This document shows, one piece after another, positions 32,060 to 42,900 of a stretch of 64,000 nucleotides of DNA. The notes beneath the pieces were generated by a model that was not told the DNA's origin, ran no database searches, and worked only from the letters and a program-made list of their open reading frames with translations. Position 1 is the first letter of the stretch. Each line of letters starts with the position of its first letter. The position numbers were made by a program, and so were the translations under genes. Origin of the DNA: Euhalothece natronophila Z-M001. GTDB taxonomy: Bacteria > Cyanobacteriota > Cyanobacteriia > Cyanobacteriales > Rubidibacteraceae. Where the stretch lies: NCBI RefSeq assembly GCF_007904085.1, contig NZ_CP042326.1, positions 1,674,001 to 1,738,000 on the forward strand, read 5' to 3'.

Positions 32060-33562
32060 ATGCAACTTGAGCGAGCAAGCGGAATTTTATTACACCCCAC
32101 TTCTTTTCCTAGTCGCTACGGCATTGGAGATTTAGGGGCAGAAGCGTACGAATTTATTGATTTTTTAGCCGGTAGTGGGCAGCAACTGTGGCAAGTGCTT
32201 CCTTTAGGGCCCACTGGCTTTGGGAATTCTCCTTATTTATCCTATTCTGCTCTAGCTGGAAACCATTTGTTAATTAGTCCCGACAAACTGGTGGAATTTG
32301 GCTTATTAACCCATGAAGATATCGCCAATTTTCCTGAAATGCCGTTAGAAACGGTAGATTATGATCGGGTAGAAGCGGTCAAAATGCCCCTTTTACGCAA
32401 GGCCTTTGAACGGTTTGCGGAGTTACCTGAAGATCAGCGTAGCCCCTACCATGACTTTTGTTATAAACATGGGTATTGGGTAGAAGATTTTGCCTTCTTT
32501 ATGGCACTTAAAGATGCTAATGATGGCATTAGTTGGCATGAATGGGAAGAAGGTTTAGCAAGGCGCGATCCCAAAACTTTAGAGGAATGGAAAAAGCATT
32601 TAGGATGGGAGATTTATTATCACAAATATCTCCAGTTTGAGTTTTACCGTCAGTGGCAAGCCCTAAAATCTTACGCCAATGAACGACAAATTAAAATTCT
32701 TGGCGATATCCCGATTTATGTGGCCCATGATAGTATGGCGGTTTGGGTTCACCAAGATATTTTCTGCATTGATCCTGAAACCCTACAACCTTCGATGATG
32801 GCAGGGGTTCCCCCAGATTATTTTAGTGAAGGGGGACAACTTTGGGGGAATCCTGTTTATAACTGGGAACAAGTGGAAGCTAATGGCTTTGACTGGTGGT
32901 TACACCGCTTTGAGGGCACCCTTGATTATGTGGATTTATTGCGAATTGACCATTTCCGTGGCTTTGAGTCGTTTTGGGCAGTTCCTGAAGGAGAAGAAGA
33001 TGCCCGCAATGGTCATTGGGTGAAAGCCCCAGGGGAGAAGTTTTTTAATCTTTTACGAGAGAGACTGGGGGAATTACCAATTGTTGCTGAAGATTTAGGG
33101 ATTATTACTGATGAGGTAGAAGCCTTAAGAGCGAAGTTTGATTTTCCCGGCATGAAAGTATTACACTTTGCCTTTGATGATGGGCCAGGGAATCCGTATT
33201 TGCCCTTTAATTATCATGATCGCAATTGTATTGTTTATACCGGAACTCACGATAATGATACGACTGTAGGCTGGTATAAAAAGCGCAATGCACAACAAAA
33301 AGAGATTGTGCGTCAGTATTTAGGGGGAATTAGCTCTGAAGGCATTCATTGGAGTATGATTCGTTTAGCTTTAGGATCAGTGGCTAATCAAGCGATTATT
33401 CCTTTACAAGATGTGCTGGGGTTAGGAAGTAACGCACGGATGAATACTCCCAGTAGTCTTGGGGAAAATTGGGCCTGGCGCTATCGTCGTGATGAGTTAA
33501 CTGAACAGTTGCGCGATCGGTTGGGAATGTTAACCTATCTTTATGGTCGTAGCCCAGAATAA
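32060..33562 (+). CDS. malQ: 4-alpha-glucanotransferase (GH77, amylomaltase)
   Basis: About 500 residues from the ATG at 32060 (MQLERASGILLHPTSFPSRY); the frame extends upstream only through a TTG. GH77 hallmarks: GIGDLG, LPLGPTGFGNSPY, DIPIYVAHDS, the nucleophile in LLRIDHFRGFE, the acid in VAEDLGIIT and the third carboxylate in THDNDTT. MalQ transfers alpha-1,4-glucan segments and recycles short maltodextrins during glycogen turnover. Full length; no partner gene beside it, although glgC lies near the window end. Confidence 0.95.
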   Translation: MQLERASGILLHPTSFPSRYGIGDLGAEAYEFIDFLAGSGQQLWQVLPLGPTGFGNSPYLSYSALAGNHLLISPDKLVEFGLLTHEDIANFPEMPLETVDYDRVEAVKMPLLRKAFERFAELPEDQRSPYHDFCYKHGYWVEDFAFFMALKDANDGISWHEWEEGLARRDPKTLEEWKKHLGWEIYYHKYLQFEFYRQWQALKSYANERQIKILGDIPIYVAHDSMAVWVHQDIFCIDPETLQPSMMAGVPPDYFSEGGQLWGNPVYNWEQVEANGFDWWLHRFEGTLDYVDLLRIDHFRGFESFWAVPEGEEDARNGHWVKAPGEKFFNLLRERLGELPIVAEDLGIITDEVEALRAKFDFPGMKVLHFAFDDGPGNPYLPFNYHDRNCIVYTGTHDNDTTVGWYKKRNAQQKEIVRQYLGGISSEGIHWSMIRLALGSVANQAIIPLQDVLGLGSNARMNTPSSLGENWAWRYRRDELTEQLRDRLGMLTYLYGRSPE

Positions 33563-33622
33563 TACTAATCAGGGTCATTAGTAATTTGTTAATACGAATA
33601 ATTACGATCCCCGCCTAACCCC

Positions 33623-33680
33623 CAGGGTCGTTTCATTCTCCTGAAATTACCCTCAGGTGGGGATATAGGGGAGATAAATC
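33623..33680. repeat. MITE-like repeat family A, fragment
   Basis: Begins CAGGGTCGTTTCATTCTCCT and continues CCCTCAGGTGGGGATATAGG as in the 49913 copy, then diverges. Only the left end and part of the octamer tract remain. Confidence 0.6.
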
Positions 33681-33693
33681 TTAACTGTATGAC

Positions 33694-34314
33694 TTAAAAG
33701 GCTTTAGCAGTTTGTTTCTCATCATCAAACTGAAACCTTTTATTTGCTTCTGTTTCTCCGTATAAGTTTAAGGTAATTGTTGCCTCCTCGCCAACAGCTT
33801 CTATCCTATGAATTGCCTCAGAAGTAAAACTAATGATTTCTCCCTGCTGAATAATTTTTTCCCCAACATACTCAATACGATTAGGATGATTTTCTGTAGG
33901 ATTTCGTCGCCAAAACCAATTTTTTTGCTGCCCTTTTAATACTGCTACAATTCCCCATGTTCCATGATTATGAATGGGCGATTTTTCCCCTAAACAGTTG
34001 ATTTCTGTTTGAATCGTAATTGGTAAACCCAACTCATCATATAGCATTGCAACAGCATTTTCTTGATTTTGGTTCAGTTGATGGCAAGAGGATTGAACAA
34101 CCGAACAATTAAGGATTAATTTCCTCACTAGGGGACGTAGTTGTGAGAGTAAAGTTTCTTCATCCGTTCCTTGGGAAACTGCTAAGTTAATCCGATCTTC
34201 TACTTCGGTTAAAAAGCGATACAAGCGATAGCCTGCATCTAAAAAATCCCAGTCTCTTACTAAAGTACAACGGGAACACACACCATTATCTTTAACTAAC
34301 CAATCCGCTTTCAT
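33694..34314 (-). CDS. Cupin protein, cysteine dioxygenase-like
   Basis: 206 residues. The N-terminal half is helical with several Cys; the second half is a small beta-barrel with PIHNHGTWGIVAVLKGQ, supplying the H-x-H metal ligands, and a later SFTSEAIHRIEAVG containing the third histidine. This pattern fits the cysteine dioxygenase type I/3-mercaptopropionate dioxygenase cupins, which use Fe(II) to oxidise thiols to sulfinates. Substrate is not determinable here. Monocistronic on the minus strand between malQ and a family B repeat. Confidence 0.7.
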   Translation of the reverse strand: MKADWLVKDNGVCSRCTLVRDWDFLDAGYRLYRFLTEVEDRINLAVSQGTDEETLLSQLRPLVRKLILNCSVVQSSCHQLNQNQENAVAMLYDELGLPITIQTEINCLGEKSPIHNHGTWGIVAVLKGQQKNWFWRRNPTENHPNRIEYVGEKIIQQGEIISFTSEAIHRIEAVGEEATITLNLYGETEANKRFQFDDEKQTAKAF

Positions 34315-34417
34315 TTTTCCTTGTTTTTCGCTTCACTAGAGTGTCTCAAAAGGTTGTCAATGCAATTTTGATGATCAAATTCACTAATTTGAACGTTAGC
34401 GCGGCAGTCCTCAATTT

Positions 34418-34524
34418 TATAGCCATTCCAATTAGTTTCCGTAATGTGACCGAGACGGTCGCTAGTAGGGAGCAAGATGCTCCCACTACTTTTCACCTGA
34501 TGGTTTTTATTTGGAATCACTATA
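34418..34524. repeat. MITE-like repeat family B, copy 2 (diverged)
   Basis: 107 bp, ends TATAGCCATTCCAA and TTGGAATCACTATA. The first hairpin reads GTGACC-GAGAC-GGTCGC (34446-34462) instead of GCAGCC-ATCTT-GGCTGC in the other copies, with paired changes that keep the stem. The second hairpin GGGAGCA/TGCTCCC is unchanged. Open frames across it are incidental. Confidence 0.8.
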
Positions 34525-34653
34525 GTAATAGCGAATTGAAGAAGGATAGCGCAGAAATTTAAGGATTCAACCTCCGAAAAATTCTAAATATGCTACAATC
34601 CTAGCCTAAAGTTTAGTCACTTAAGCGGGCTTTTTTAATTGGAAAAAGGCAAA

Positions 34654-35268
34654 TTACTGACTACTTTGTGCCAAACGCCAGTTATAAAGATTCCATTGAT
34701 AAACTCCAGGAATTTCTAACTCTTCCCCATTATCAAAGCGAATGGTGCAGTTTTGATAGCGGTGACCTTTATACTCTCCTTGTGAAAGATTAATTACAGT
34801 TGCAGGATACCAATCGGGATTATCATCTTGTACCCATTCCCAAACGAAATTAGAGACTTCAATGCGATCGCCGATTTGTAATTGAATCTCTTGGGCGCGA
34901 TCGCTGTTTTCTAAATACTGGGCTAGGTGATAGGGTTGCACTCGATTCAGCCATTGTGGTCCATATTCTTTTCGTAAAAATTGTACTTTCCCTGAATCTT
35001 TTCCCTGTAACCAGTCATTGAGTAACTTTGCTTTCCATGAACCTTCTCGTTGTTCTATGATAAATTCAAGTAAAGCCTCTCGTTGCTCAGAAGTTAGTTC
35101 ATCAAGGGGATTTTCCCAGCTTGAAGCCTCTGAGGCGATAGAGGTGGTGAAAAACTCAACCAGTACCTGTTCCAAAATCTCTTGCTGTTGATTGGAAAGG
35201 GGAGTTTTTGCTTGTTCACAACGGCGAACTATTGCTTCTATCAGGGACTGAATTTGCTGATCATCCAT
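34654..35268 (-). CDS. Conserved cyanobacterial protein of unknown function
   Basis: 204 residues, soluble, no signal. The helical N-terminal half (SLIEAIVRRCEQAK to QREALLEFIIEQ) is followed by a Trp-rich beta-type half (VWEWVQDDNPDWYPATVINL, CTIRFDNGEELEIPGVYQWN) that looks like an SH3/Tudor-like barrel. I recognise the type as a cyanobacterial hypothetical protein but cannot assign a function. Divergent from the photolyase gene, with only 36 bp between their starts, so regulation may be shared. Confidence 0.65.
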   Translation of the reverse strand: MDDQQIQSLIEAIVRRCEQAKTPLSNQQQEILEQVLVEFFTTSIASEASSWENPLDELTSEQREALLEFIIEQREGSWKAKLLNDWLQGKDSGKVQFLRKEYGPQWLNRVQPYHLAQYLENSDRAQEIQLQIGDRIEVSNFVWEWVQDDNPDWYPATVINLSQGEYKGHRYQNCTIRFDNGEELEIPGVYQWNLYNWRLAQSSQ

Positions 35269-35304
35269 CAGTTTCAGTAAACTTCACGTTAACCCAATAT
35301 TCTA

Positions 35305-36747
35305 ATGTCTGAACTCATTCTTTTTTGGCATCGTCGCGACTTACGTATTAATGATAATGTTGGACTCTCCCAAGCCTATCAGCAAACCTCAAGAGTGGTG
35401 GGTGTTTTCTGTCTTGACCCCTATATTTTAGAATCAGATCAAATTGCTCCAGCCAGAGTTAAATATTTATTGGGATGCTTAGAGAGACTACAAGAGAGTT
35501 ATCAAAGGGTTGGCAGTGATTTATTAGTATTACAAGCTGATCCCGTTACCATGATCCCGCATCTTGCCCTTACTCTTAACGCTCAAGCGGTATTCTGGAA
35601 TCAAGATGTTGAACCCTATGGGATGAAGCGCGATCGCGCTGTTACTACTTCTCTACAAGAACAGGGAATCAAGACTCAAACGTTTTGGGATCAACTTCTT
35701 CATGCCCCCGGAGAAATTCTTACCAAGGGAGAAGCACCGTATAAGGTTTATACGCCCTTCTGGAAAAATTGGCAACAACAAGAGAAAGCCCAGCCTGTAG
35801 GCAACATTACCCAACTCAGTGGCTTAACTTTCCAAGAACAAGAGAAAGTAAATCAAATGGGGAGAATTGCTGTACCAACCCTAGCAGAATTAGGGATTAC
35901 TTGGGAGAATGAATTACCCTTAGAACCTGGCTATGTAGCTGCTAAAGCAAAATTAGAACAATTCAGCGATCGCGCCATTGCCGACTATGACCAAAACCGC
36001 AATTATCCTGCCGTTGATGGCACATCTATACTTAGTGCGGCTCTCAAATTTGGAGTAATTGGCATTCGAGAAGTTTGGGAAACTACGGAACTAGCATGGG
36101 AAAATACCCGTAGCGATGAAGCTAGACACAGCATTCAAGCCTGGCGACAAGAACTAGCGTGGCGAGAATTTTATCAGCACGCCCTTTACTTTTTTCCTGA
36201 ACTGGCAGATGGTCCCTATCGTCGAGAATTTCAAAACTTCCCTTGGGACAATAACCAGCAACACTTTCAAGCCTGGTGCGAGGGAAAAACCGGTTATCCC
36301 ATTGTTGATGCTGCCATGCGCCAATTAAACATAACTGGATGGATGCACAACCGTTGTCGAATGATTGTGGCAAGTTTTTTGACTAAAGACTTAATCATTA
36401 ATTGGCAATGGGGAGAACGCTATTTTATGCAAACCCTCTTTGATGGTGACTTAGCCGCTAATAATGGGGGTTGGCAATGGAGTGCTTCTAGTGGCATGGA
36501 TCCCAAACCTTTACGTATCTTTAATCCAGCCTCTCAGGCGCAAAAATTCGATCCTGATGCTGAATATATTCGCTATTGGCTACCTGAGTTGAGTTCCTTA
36601 GAAACTGAAGAGTTATTAACCGGGAATTTTTCTCCTCTTGAACGAGAAAGTCTCGATTATCCGCAACCCATTGTGGATCATAAACAGCAACAACGAGAAT
36701 TTAAGCGCCGCTATCAGGAACAGAAAGAACGAGATAGCGTTTCTTAG
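35305..36747 (+). CDS. phr: Deoxyribodipyrimidine photolyase (class I CPD type)
   Basis: 480 residues with both domains. The N-terminal antenna domain begins [15 protein letters not shown]. The C-terminal FAD domain has [18 protein letters not shown], the photolyase signature region [23 protein letters not shown], and [19 protein letters not shown] near the end. It repairs UV cyclobutane dimers with blue light. Cyanobacterial members of this class usually use the 8-HDF (F0) antenna, and cofH in this window fits that. Length is normal and all FAD-site motifs are intact; a cryptochrome role is less likely. Confidence 0.92.
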   Translation: MSELILFWHRRDLRINDNVGLSQAYQQTSRVVGVFCLDPYILESDQIAPARVKYLLGCLERLQESYQRVGSDLLVLQADPVTMIPHLALTLNAQAVFWNQDVEPYGMKRDRAVTTSLQEQGIKTQTFWDQLLHAPGEILTKGEAPYKVYTPFWKNWQQQEKAQPVGNITQLSGLTFQEQEKVNQMGRIAVPTLAELGITWENELPLEPGYVAAKAKLEQFSDRAIADYDQNRNYPAVDGTSILSAALKFGVIGIREVWETTELAWENTRSDEARHSIQAWRQELAWREFYQHALYFFPELADGPYRREFQNFPWDNNQQHFQAWCEGKTGYPIVDAAMRQLNITGWMHNRCRMIVASFLTKDLIINWQWGERYFMQTLFDGDLAANNGGWQWSASSGMDPKPLRIFNPASQAQKFDPDAEYIRYWLPELSSLETEELLTGNFSPLERESLDYPQPIVDHKQQQREFKRRYQEQKERDSVS

Positions 36748-36985
36748 TCATTGCTTTACAAAGGATAAAAACCTCATTATCGAGAAAACTGCTATAACTA
36801 AAATTTTTAACGTAAAAATATGAAAATTACGTTAAAATCTGCTTAGTAACGGATGTAATTTCGTTTACAATCAAATCAACGCACAACGTTGCTTCTTTTT
36901 ATAAGAGAGAGCAAAGTTGCAATTAAGTTTCTTAATGTTTACACCAGATCTGTTTTAACTGTTTAGATGTGAGGAGTGTCAGATT

Positions 36986-38656
36986 GTGAGCCTATCTTGG
37001 AAAAAATTTTTAGTTATTGCGCCTTCTTTAGGAGCCTTAGCAATGGTGCAAACAGCCCTTGCTGAGGAATTACCATTTTCTGCATCAGCAGAGGATCAAT
37101 CCAGTGAACTGCTTGATCAAATTGATCTTTATAATCAAGAAAGTGGTAGCTCGATCAATCAAGTTAATAGTGTTTTTCAACTGGAAGACGTTTCCCCAGA
37201 TGACTGGGCATTTGAAGCTCTACGTAACTTAGTGGAACGTTATGGCTGTATTGCGGGTTATCCTGATGGAACCTTTCGGGGAAATGAGGCGATGACTCGT
37301 TACGAGTTTGCGGCAGGGTTAAATGCTTGTTTACAGCAAATCGAAACTTTGATTGCAACCGATGGTGCTGATGTCAGTGAAGAAGACTTAGCAACGCTAC
37401 AACGGTTAACCCAAGAATTTGAAGCGGAACTTGCTACCCTCGCAACACGAGTTGACGATTTAGAAGGCCGCACTGCATTTTTAGAAGATACTCAGTTTTC
37501 TACCACAACTCAGCTTAATAGTCAAGTAGTGTTTGACTTGGCAGGCGCTAATAGTGTTGATAAAGCAGTGGCAGCTCAAGACGAGTTTGATGATGATCTT
37601 GGGGAAGTAGATAGCAATCTCCATTTAACTCGCCGGATTCGCATGAACTTTGATAGTAGCTTCACAGGGGAAGATCGTCTGCGAGTACGCTTTCAAGAAT
37701 CAACTAGCGATACTTTAGCTGGCGCGACAGGTGCTCGTGCTGCCACCCGTAATCTTTCTGCCGGGGGCACTGATGGTAACTTTGAACTGGGGCAATTAAT
37801 GTATAGTTTCCCTGTGGGAGATAATGTCGTTACTCATTTAGGGGCACAAGGGGTGTTAATTGATGACGTGTTTAATGCTGGTCCCACAGCGGGTTTTGCC
37901 TACAATTCGATTAATCTCTTCACTGCCTATAATAATCTTGTTTATGATGTGAGTGCTGTAGGCGGAGCAAGTATCGGTGCTAATATTTTCCTCGGCGATC
38001 GCGTACAAGTAGATTTAGGCTATTTTGCTACTGATGGTCGCGATCCAGAAGAAGGATTATTTGGCGGTGATTACTCTGCAGGGGGACAAATTGGTGTCGA
38101 TTTAGGAGATGTTGACCTTGCTGCCACCTATCTCCGCAGTTATCAAGGCGGAGGTCCCACTGATGATGATCAGTTCAATTATGACCTTTCTGGTTTTGTT
38201 GGCAGTCCCGCTGCAGCAAATCCTTTTCGTCAAGCCCAAGATGGTGATGATTTAGCAGCCTCTGCAGATCATTTTGGATTACAAGCAAATTGGCGTGTGA
38301 GTCCTCGCTTTAATGTTGGAGGCTATTTTGGTTACGTCAACGCTAATACTCAAGCTGGACCTGATGGTGATGCCGAACTAATTAACTGGCTGGTTAATGC
38401 CTCCTTCCCTGATTTAGGGGCAGAAGGAAGTGCTCTTATTTTAGCCTTTGGTCAACCACCTAAATTAACCTCTTCTAGTGGTTCTGCGGTTGATACTGAC
38501 CCTGATAATGGATACTTACTCAGTGCAGAATATCAGTTCCCAGTGAGTGATAATATCGATATTGCCACAGGTGGTTATGCGTTATTTAATCCCAACCACA
38601 ATAGCGACAATGATGATATCTATGTTGGTCGTGTGAGAACTGTGTTTAGTTTCTAA
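36986..38656 (+). CDS. SLH-domain porin (iron uptake porin type)
   Basis: 556 residues, GTG start behind a GAGGAG site at 36971-36976. Signal peptide ends near ALAEE (residue 26). The SLH domain is at about 68-118 (DWAFEALRNLVERYGCIAGY, GNEAMTRYEFAAGLN), then a short coiled coil (about 128-165) and an OprB-type beta-barrel of about 380 residues rich in Asp and Gly, ending GRVRTVFSF with terminal Phe. This is the usual cyanobacterial porin layout: SLH binds peptidoglycan-linked polymer and the barrel forms the outer-membrane channel. Some homologues carry iron or inorganic ions. A strong hairpin follows the stop. Confidence 0.92.
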   Translation: MSLSWKKFLVIAPSLGALAMVQTALAEELPFSASAEDQSSELLDQIDLYNQESGSSINQVNSVFQLEDVSPDDWAFEALRNLVERYGCIAGYPDGTFRGNEAMTRYEFAAGLNACLQQIETLIATDGADVSEEDLATLQRLTQEFEAELATLATRVDDLEGRTAFLEDTQFSTTTQLNSQVVFDLAGANSVDKAVAAQDEFDDDLGEVDSNLHLTRRIRMNFDSSFTGEDRLRVRFQESTSDTLAGATGARAATRNLSAGGTDGNFELGQLMYSFPVGDNVVTHLGAQGVLIDDVFNAGPTAGFAYNSINLFTAYNNLVYDVSAVGGASIGANIFLGDRVQVDLGYFATDGRDPEEGLFGGDYSAGGQIGVDLGDVDLAATYLRSYQGGGPTDDDQFNYDLSGFVGSPAAANPFRQAQDGDDLAASADHFGLQANWRVSPRFNVGGYFGYVNANTQAGPDGDAELINWLVNASFPDLGAEGSALILAFGQPPKLTSSSGSAVDTDPDNGYLLSAEYQFPVSDNIDIATGGYALFNPNHNSDNDDIYVGRVRTVFSF

Positions 38657-38663
38657 TTGGCAT

Positions 38664-38701
38664 TGTCGGAAAGGGCTTTCCTGAAGAAGCTTTTTCCGAC
38701 A
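38664..38701 (+). terminator. Porin gene terminator hairpin
   Basis: Perfect stem TGTCGGAAA (38664-38672) / TTTCCGACA (38693-38701) with an inner GCTTTC/GAAGC pair, starting 8 bases after the stop codon. Only a weak T tract (CTATTTTG) follows. Confidence 0.6.
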
Positions 38702-38713
38702 CAACTATTTTGT

Positions 38714-38820
38714 TATAGTCGTTCCAATTCAGTTCCGTAGTGCAGCCATCTTGGCTGCTACTAGGGAGCAAGATGCTCCCACTACTTTTAAGTTGCTGTT
38801 TTTTATTTGGAATGACTATA
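38714..38820. repeat. MITE-like repeat family B, copy 3
   Basis: 107 bp, nearly identical to the copy at 9413: ends TATAGTCGTTCCAA and TTGGAATGACTATA, with hairpins GCAGCC/GGCTGC and GGGAGCA/TGCTCCC. Located between the porin terminator and the convergent reductase gene. Confidence 0.87.
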
Positions 38821-38862
38821 ATTAGTTGGGAGCAATCGGTCAGAAAATCAAATAATATAATG

Positions 38863-39642
38863 TTATAACCCAGGAGTGCTTTGAGCAAATAAGCTAGCAA
38901 AGTCTGAAGTAACTTCTTCTGGAGAGGCTTCTTCCGAAACCACATCAAAAGCCTTATTTTTGGCTTCTGGAATAAATAACGCTTGGACAATTACCTCTGC
39001 AACATCTTCTCGAGGAATCGTCGGTGACTCTCGTTGTAGTAATTTATCATCTTTACCTACTAATAGTTTTCGCTTTCCTCCTGGTTCATTGAGTAAGCCA
39101 CCTGCGCGAACAATCGTGTAGTTAATACCAGAATCAATTAAATATTGTTCCGCCTTTCTTTTCCAGATTAAAATGTTACCATTGCCAATTTTATTTAAGG
39201 GATGATTTTCATTAGTTCCCCCCATTGATCCCATTAAAATAATGTGTTCTACCCCTGCTTTTTTAGCTGCATTAATTTGATTGACTTGTCCTTGATAATC
39301 AATAATTTCTGGGGTTGCATCTTCAGGATAAGTAAACTCAGGACGTTCTCCCTCTGCAGGTGGAGATTTCATTTGTGGCGTAGCACTGGTGACAATAATC
39401 AGTGTATTACAATCATTAATAGCTGGTTCTAAACTATTTTCTTCGCGAATATCTCCAAAATAAAACCCTTCAGTTGTTCCAAATAATTCTTGAACCTTAG
39501 AGCGCGATTGGACTCCGTCCATGCTTCGCAAACGCGCAAACCCAAAAACCTCTAAATCATTCCCCTTTTGACGTAATTTTTTTAATACAATTGAGCCAGT
39601 TCTTCCCGTTGCTCCCGTCACCAACACTTTTTTCTTCGCCAT
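38863..39642 (-). CDS. Atypical SDR, NAD(P)-binding protein
   Basis: 259 residues from MAKKKVLVTGATGRTGSIVL; the frame also opens at a TTG at 39666. The TGATGRTG glycine motif at 9-16 and a Rossmann layout with IVTSATPQ, HIILMGSMGG and YTIVRAGGLLNEPGG identify an atypical short-chain dehydrogenase of the NAD(P)H-binding group, related to plant chloroplast proteins such as At5g02240. The catalytic Tyr-x3-Lys of classical SDRs is not seen, so it may act as a cofactor-binding regulator or reductase. Function unknown. Confidence 0.8.
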   Translation of the reverse strand: MAKKKVLVTGATGRTGSIVLKKLRQKGNDLEVFGFARLRSMDGVQSRSKVQELFGTTEGFYFGDIREENSLEPAINDCNTLIIVTSATPQMKSPPAEGERPEFTYPEDATPEIIDYQGQVNQINAAKKAGVEHIILMGSMGGTNENHPLNKIGNGNILIWKRKAEQYLIDSGINYTIVRAGGLLNEPGGKRKLLVGKDDKLLQRESPTIPREDVAEVIVQALFIPEAKNKAFDVVSEEASPEEVTSDFASLFAQSTPGL

Positions 39643-39913
39643 AACCAAACTTTCAATCAATATCAAGGGTTTCTTGCTTTACCCTTTGATTGTAAAATAT
39701 CGCTTCCAATTTCATAAAGCAATCAATCCAGAAATCTTGCTAGTAATTACGACTTAATCCCTTTAATCATGGGCATTGTAGCCCCTAGCTATTGCTCAAG
39801 ATTTTCCTATTTTCCCAGAGCATGAGATAATATTCTTTATAATGTGTAACAAATAACAGTAACTGCTTCAACAAGAGAAACATTCGAGCTGTCGATTGAG
39901 AAATTAGAAACTT

Positions 39914-42900
39914 ATGACAACTACTAAAACAAAAGTAAAAAGCGCATTTTTAGAGCGTCTTCACTCACCAGAGCGTCCCGTTCTCGTCTTTGACGGCGGA
40001 ATGGGAACTTCCTTACAGAGACAAGAATTAACCTTAGAAGACTTTGGCAGTGCCACCCTAGAAGGCTGTAACGAATATCTGGTTAAATCAAAACCAGAAG
40101 CCATTGAACAAGTGCATCGGGAATTTTTAGAAGCCGGGGCTGATGTGATTGAAACCGACACCTTTGGTTCTAGTTCCGTGGTTTTGGCGGAATATGATAT
40201 TCCTGAGCAAGCCTACGAACTCAGTAAAATGGCAGCGGAACTTGCGAAGCGAGTGGCAAAAGAATATTCCACTCCCGAAAAACCTCGCTTTGTCGCTGGT
40301 GCAATGGGGCCAACTACCAAACTCCCCACCCTTGCTCATATCGACTTTGACACCATGAAAGAGTCCTACCGTGAACAAGCAGCCGGGCTTTATGATGGGG
40401 GGGTTGACTTATTTATCATTGAAACCTGCCAAGATGTTCTTCAAATCAAATGTGCTCTCAACGCAGTAGAAGAACTCTTTGAAGAAAAAGGCGATCGAAT
40501 TCCCATCATGGTTTCTATCACGATGGAAGTCATGGGAACCATGCTAGTGGGAACAGAAATTGACGCAGCTTTAACCATCCTCGAACCCTATAACATTGAT
40601 ATTTTAGGGCTTAACTGCGCCACTGGCCCCGACAAAATGAAAGAACACATTAAATACTTGTCGGAACATTCTCCTTTTCCCATCTCCTGTATCCCCAACG
40701 CGGGACTACCAGAAAACGTTGGTGGACAGGCTCATTATAAGCTCACTCCTATGGAGCTACGGATGGCGCTAATGCACTTCGTTGAAGACTTGGGTGTACA
40801 AATTATCGGAGGTTGCTGTGGGACTCGTCCTGACCATATTGAACAGCTTGCTGACATTGCCAAAGATTTAAAACCTGCCGAACGTCATCCGAAAAAAGAA
40901 GTAGCTGCCGCCTCCATTTACAGCACTCAGAACTACATTCAAGACAACTCCTTCCTCATTGTTGGAGAACGTCTTAATGCCAGTGGCTCGAAAAAAACCC
41001 GCACCCTGCTTAACGAAGAAGACTGGGACGGCTTAGTATCTATCGCTAAATCACAGGTCAAAGAGGGAGCGCACATCCTTGATGTCAACGTGGACTACGT
41101 GGGGCGTGACGGTGAACGGGATATGTACGAAGTGGTTTCACGTCTCGTCAATAATGTCACCCTTCCTCTGATGGTGGACTCCACCGAATGGACAAAAATG
41201 GAAGTGGGATTAAAAGTAGCTGGTGGGAAATGTCTGATTAACTCCACTAACTACGAAGATGGAGAAGAACGCTTCTTTAAAGTTTTAGAACTAGGGAAAA
41301 AATACGGCGCTGGCGTTGTTATCGGAACGATTGATGAAGACGGAATGGCGCGAACTGCCCAGAAGAAATTTGAAATTGCCCAACGTGCTTACCGTCAAGC
41401 AGTAGAATATGGCATTCCTCCTTACGAAATCTTCTTTGACCCTCTGGCTTTACCCATTTCCACAGGGATTGAAGAAGACCGCGTGAATGGGAAAGAGACC
41501 ATGGAGTCCATTAAGATGATTCGGGAGAACTTACCCGAATGTCATATTATGCTTGGGGTGTCTAACCTTTCCTTTGGTTTAAACTCTGCTGCCCGAGTTG
41601 CCCTTAACTCTGTATTTCTCCATGATGCAGTAGAAGCAGGAATGGATGCGGCCATTGTCAGTGCCAGTAAAATTGTTCCTCTCGCCAAAATTGAAGAAGA
41701 ACATAAACAAGTTTGCCGTGATTTAATTTATGACCGTCGTCAATTTAATGAAGATGGCATTTGTACTTATGATCCCCTCACGAAACTAACAGAACTCTTT
41801 GCTGGTAAAAAAGCCGAAGTGGCTGGTTCCAGCATGGAAAACCTCTCCATTGAGGAGAAATTAAAACAGCACATCATTGATGGGGAACGTATTGGCTTAA
41901 ACGATGTTCTCGATGAAGCCATGAATACTTATCCGCCCTTGGATATTATTAATAAGTTTCTCCTTGATGGCATGAAAGTTGTGGGAGAACGCTTTGGTGC
42001 TGGAGAAATGCAGCTTCCCTTTGTGTTACAGTCCGCAGAAACGATGAAAGCGGCGGTGGCGCATCTTGAACCTCACATGGAAAAAGATGATGCAGGGGAT
42101 AATGCGAAAGGAACCGTTGTCATTGCCACTGTTAAAGGAGACGTACATGATATTGGTAAAAACTTAGTAGATATCATTCTCTCTAATAATGGCTATCGCG
42201 TCATTAACATTGGCATTAAACAGACAGTCGATAATATCATTGCCGCTTACAGAGAACATAATGCTGACTGCATTGCCATGAGTGGACTGTTAGTAAAATC
42301 CACTGCCTTTATGAAGGATAATTTAGAAACCTTCAATGAAGAGGGCATTACTGTTCCTGTCATTCTCGGTGGCGCGGCGTTAACCCCGAAATTTGTCTAT
42401 GGTGACTGCCAAGAAGCCTATAACGGCAAAGTGGTTTACGGAAAAGATGCCTTCTCTGACCTCAACTTCATGGATAAGTTAATGCCAGCAAAAGAGGCTG
42501 GTCAATGGGATGATTTACAAGGCTTCTTAGGGGAGTTTGCTGAAGAAGAAGAAGAAGGTAAAGCCGTCAAGGCGAAGGCGAAAAAAGAAAAAGCCGAAAG
42601 TAATGGCGCAGCCGAAGAGGAAGACGGTAAAGCTGAAGAACCGCAAGTGGTTGATACCCGTCGCTCAGAAGCTATAGAGGTGGATGTTGAGCGTCCAACA
42701 CCGCCATTCTGGGGTTATAAGTTACTCAATCCCGATGACATTCCTTATGATGAGATGCTGTGGTATCTCGATAAGCAAGCCCTGTTTGCTGGTCAATGGC
42801 AGTTCCGCAAGAAGAAAAGTCAATCGCGAGAAGAATATGATCAATTCTTACAAGAAACGGTTGAGCCAATTCTCGCAGAGTGGAAGCAACGCGCAAAAGA

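Noticed and set aside
34311-34520. Minus-strand ORF with KSSGSILLP, similar to a frame at 38646-38990
   Set aside because: The similarity arises because both cross copies of repeat family B; it is repeat DNA, not a protein family.
39667-39913. Possible cobalamin or SAM riboswitch ahead of metH
   Set aside because: No recognisable conserved core or terminator hairpin by eye in the 247-bp leader.
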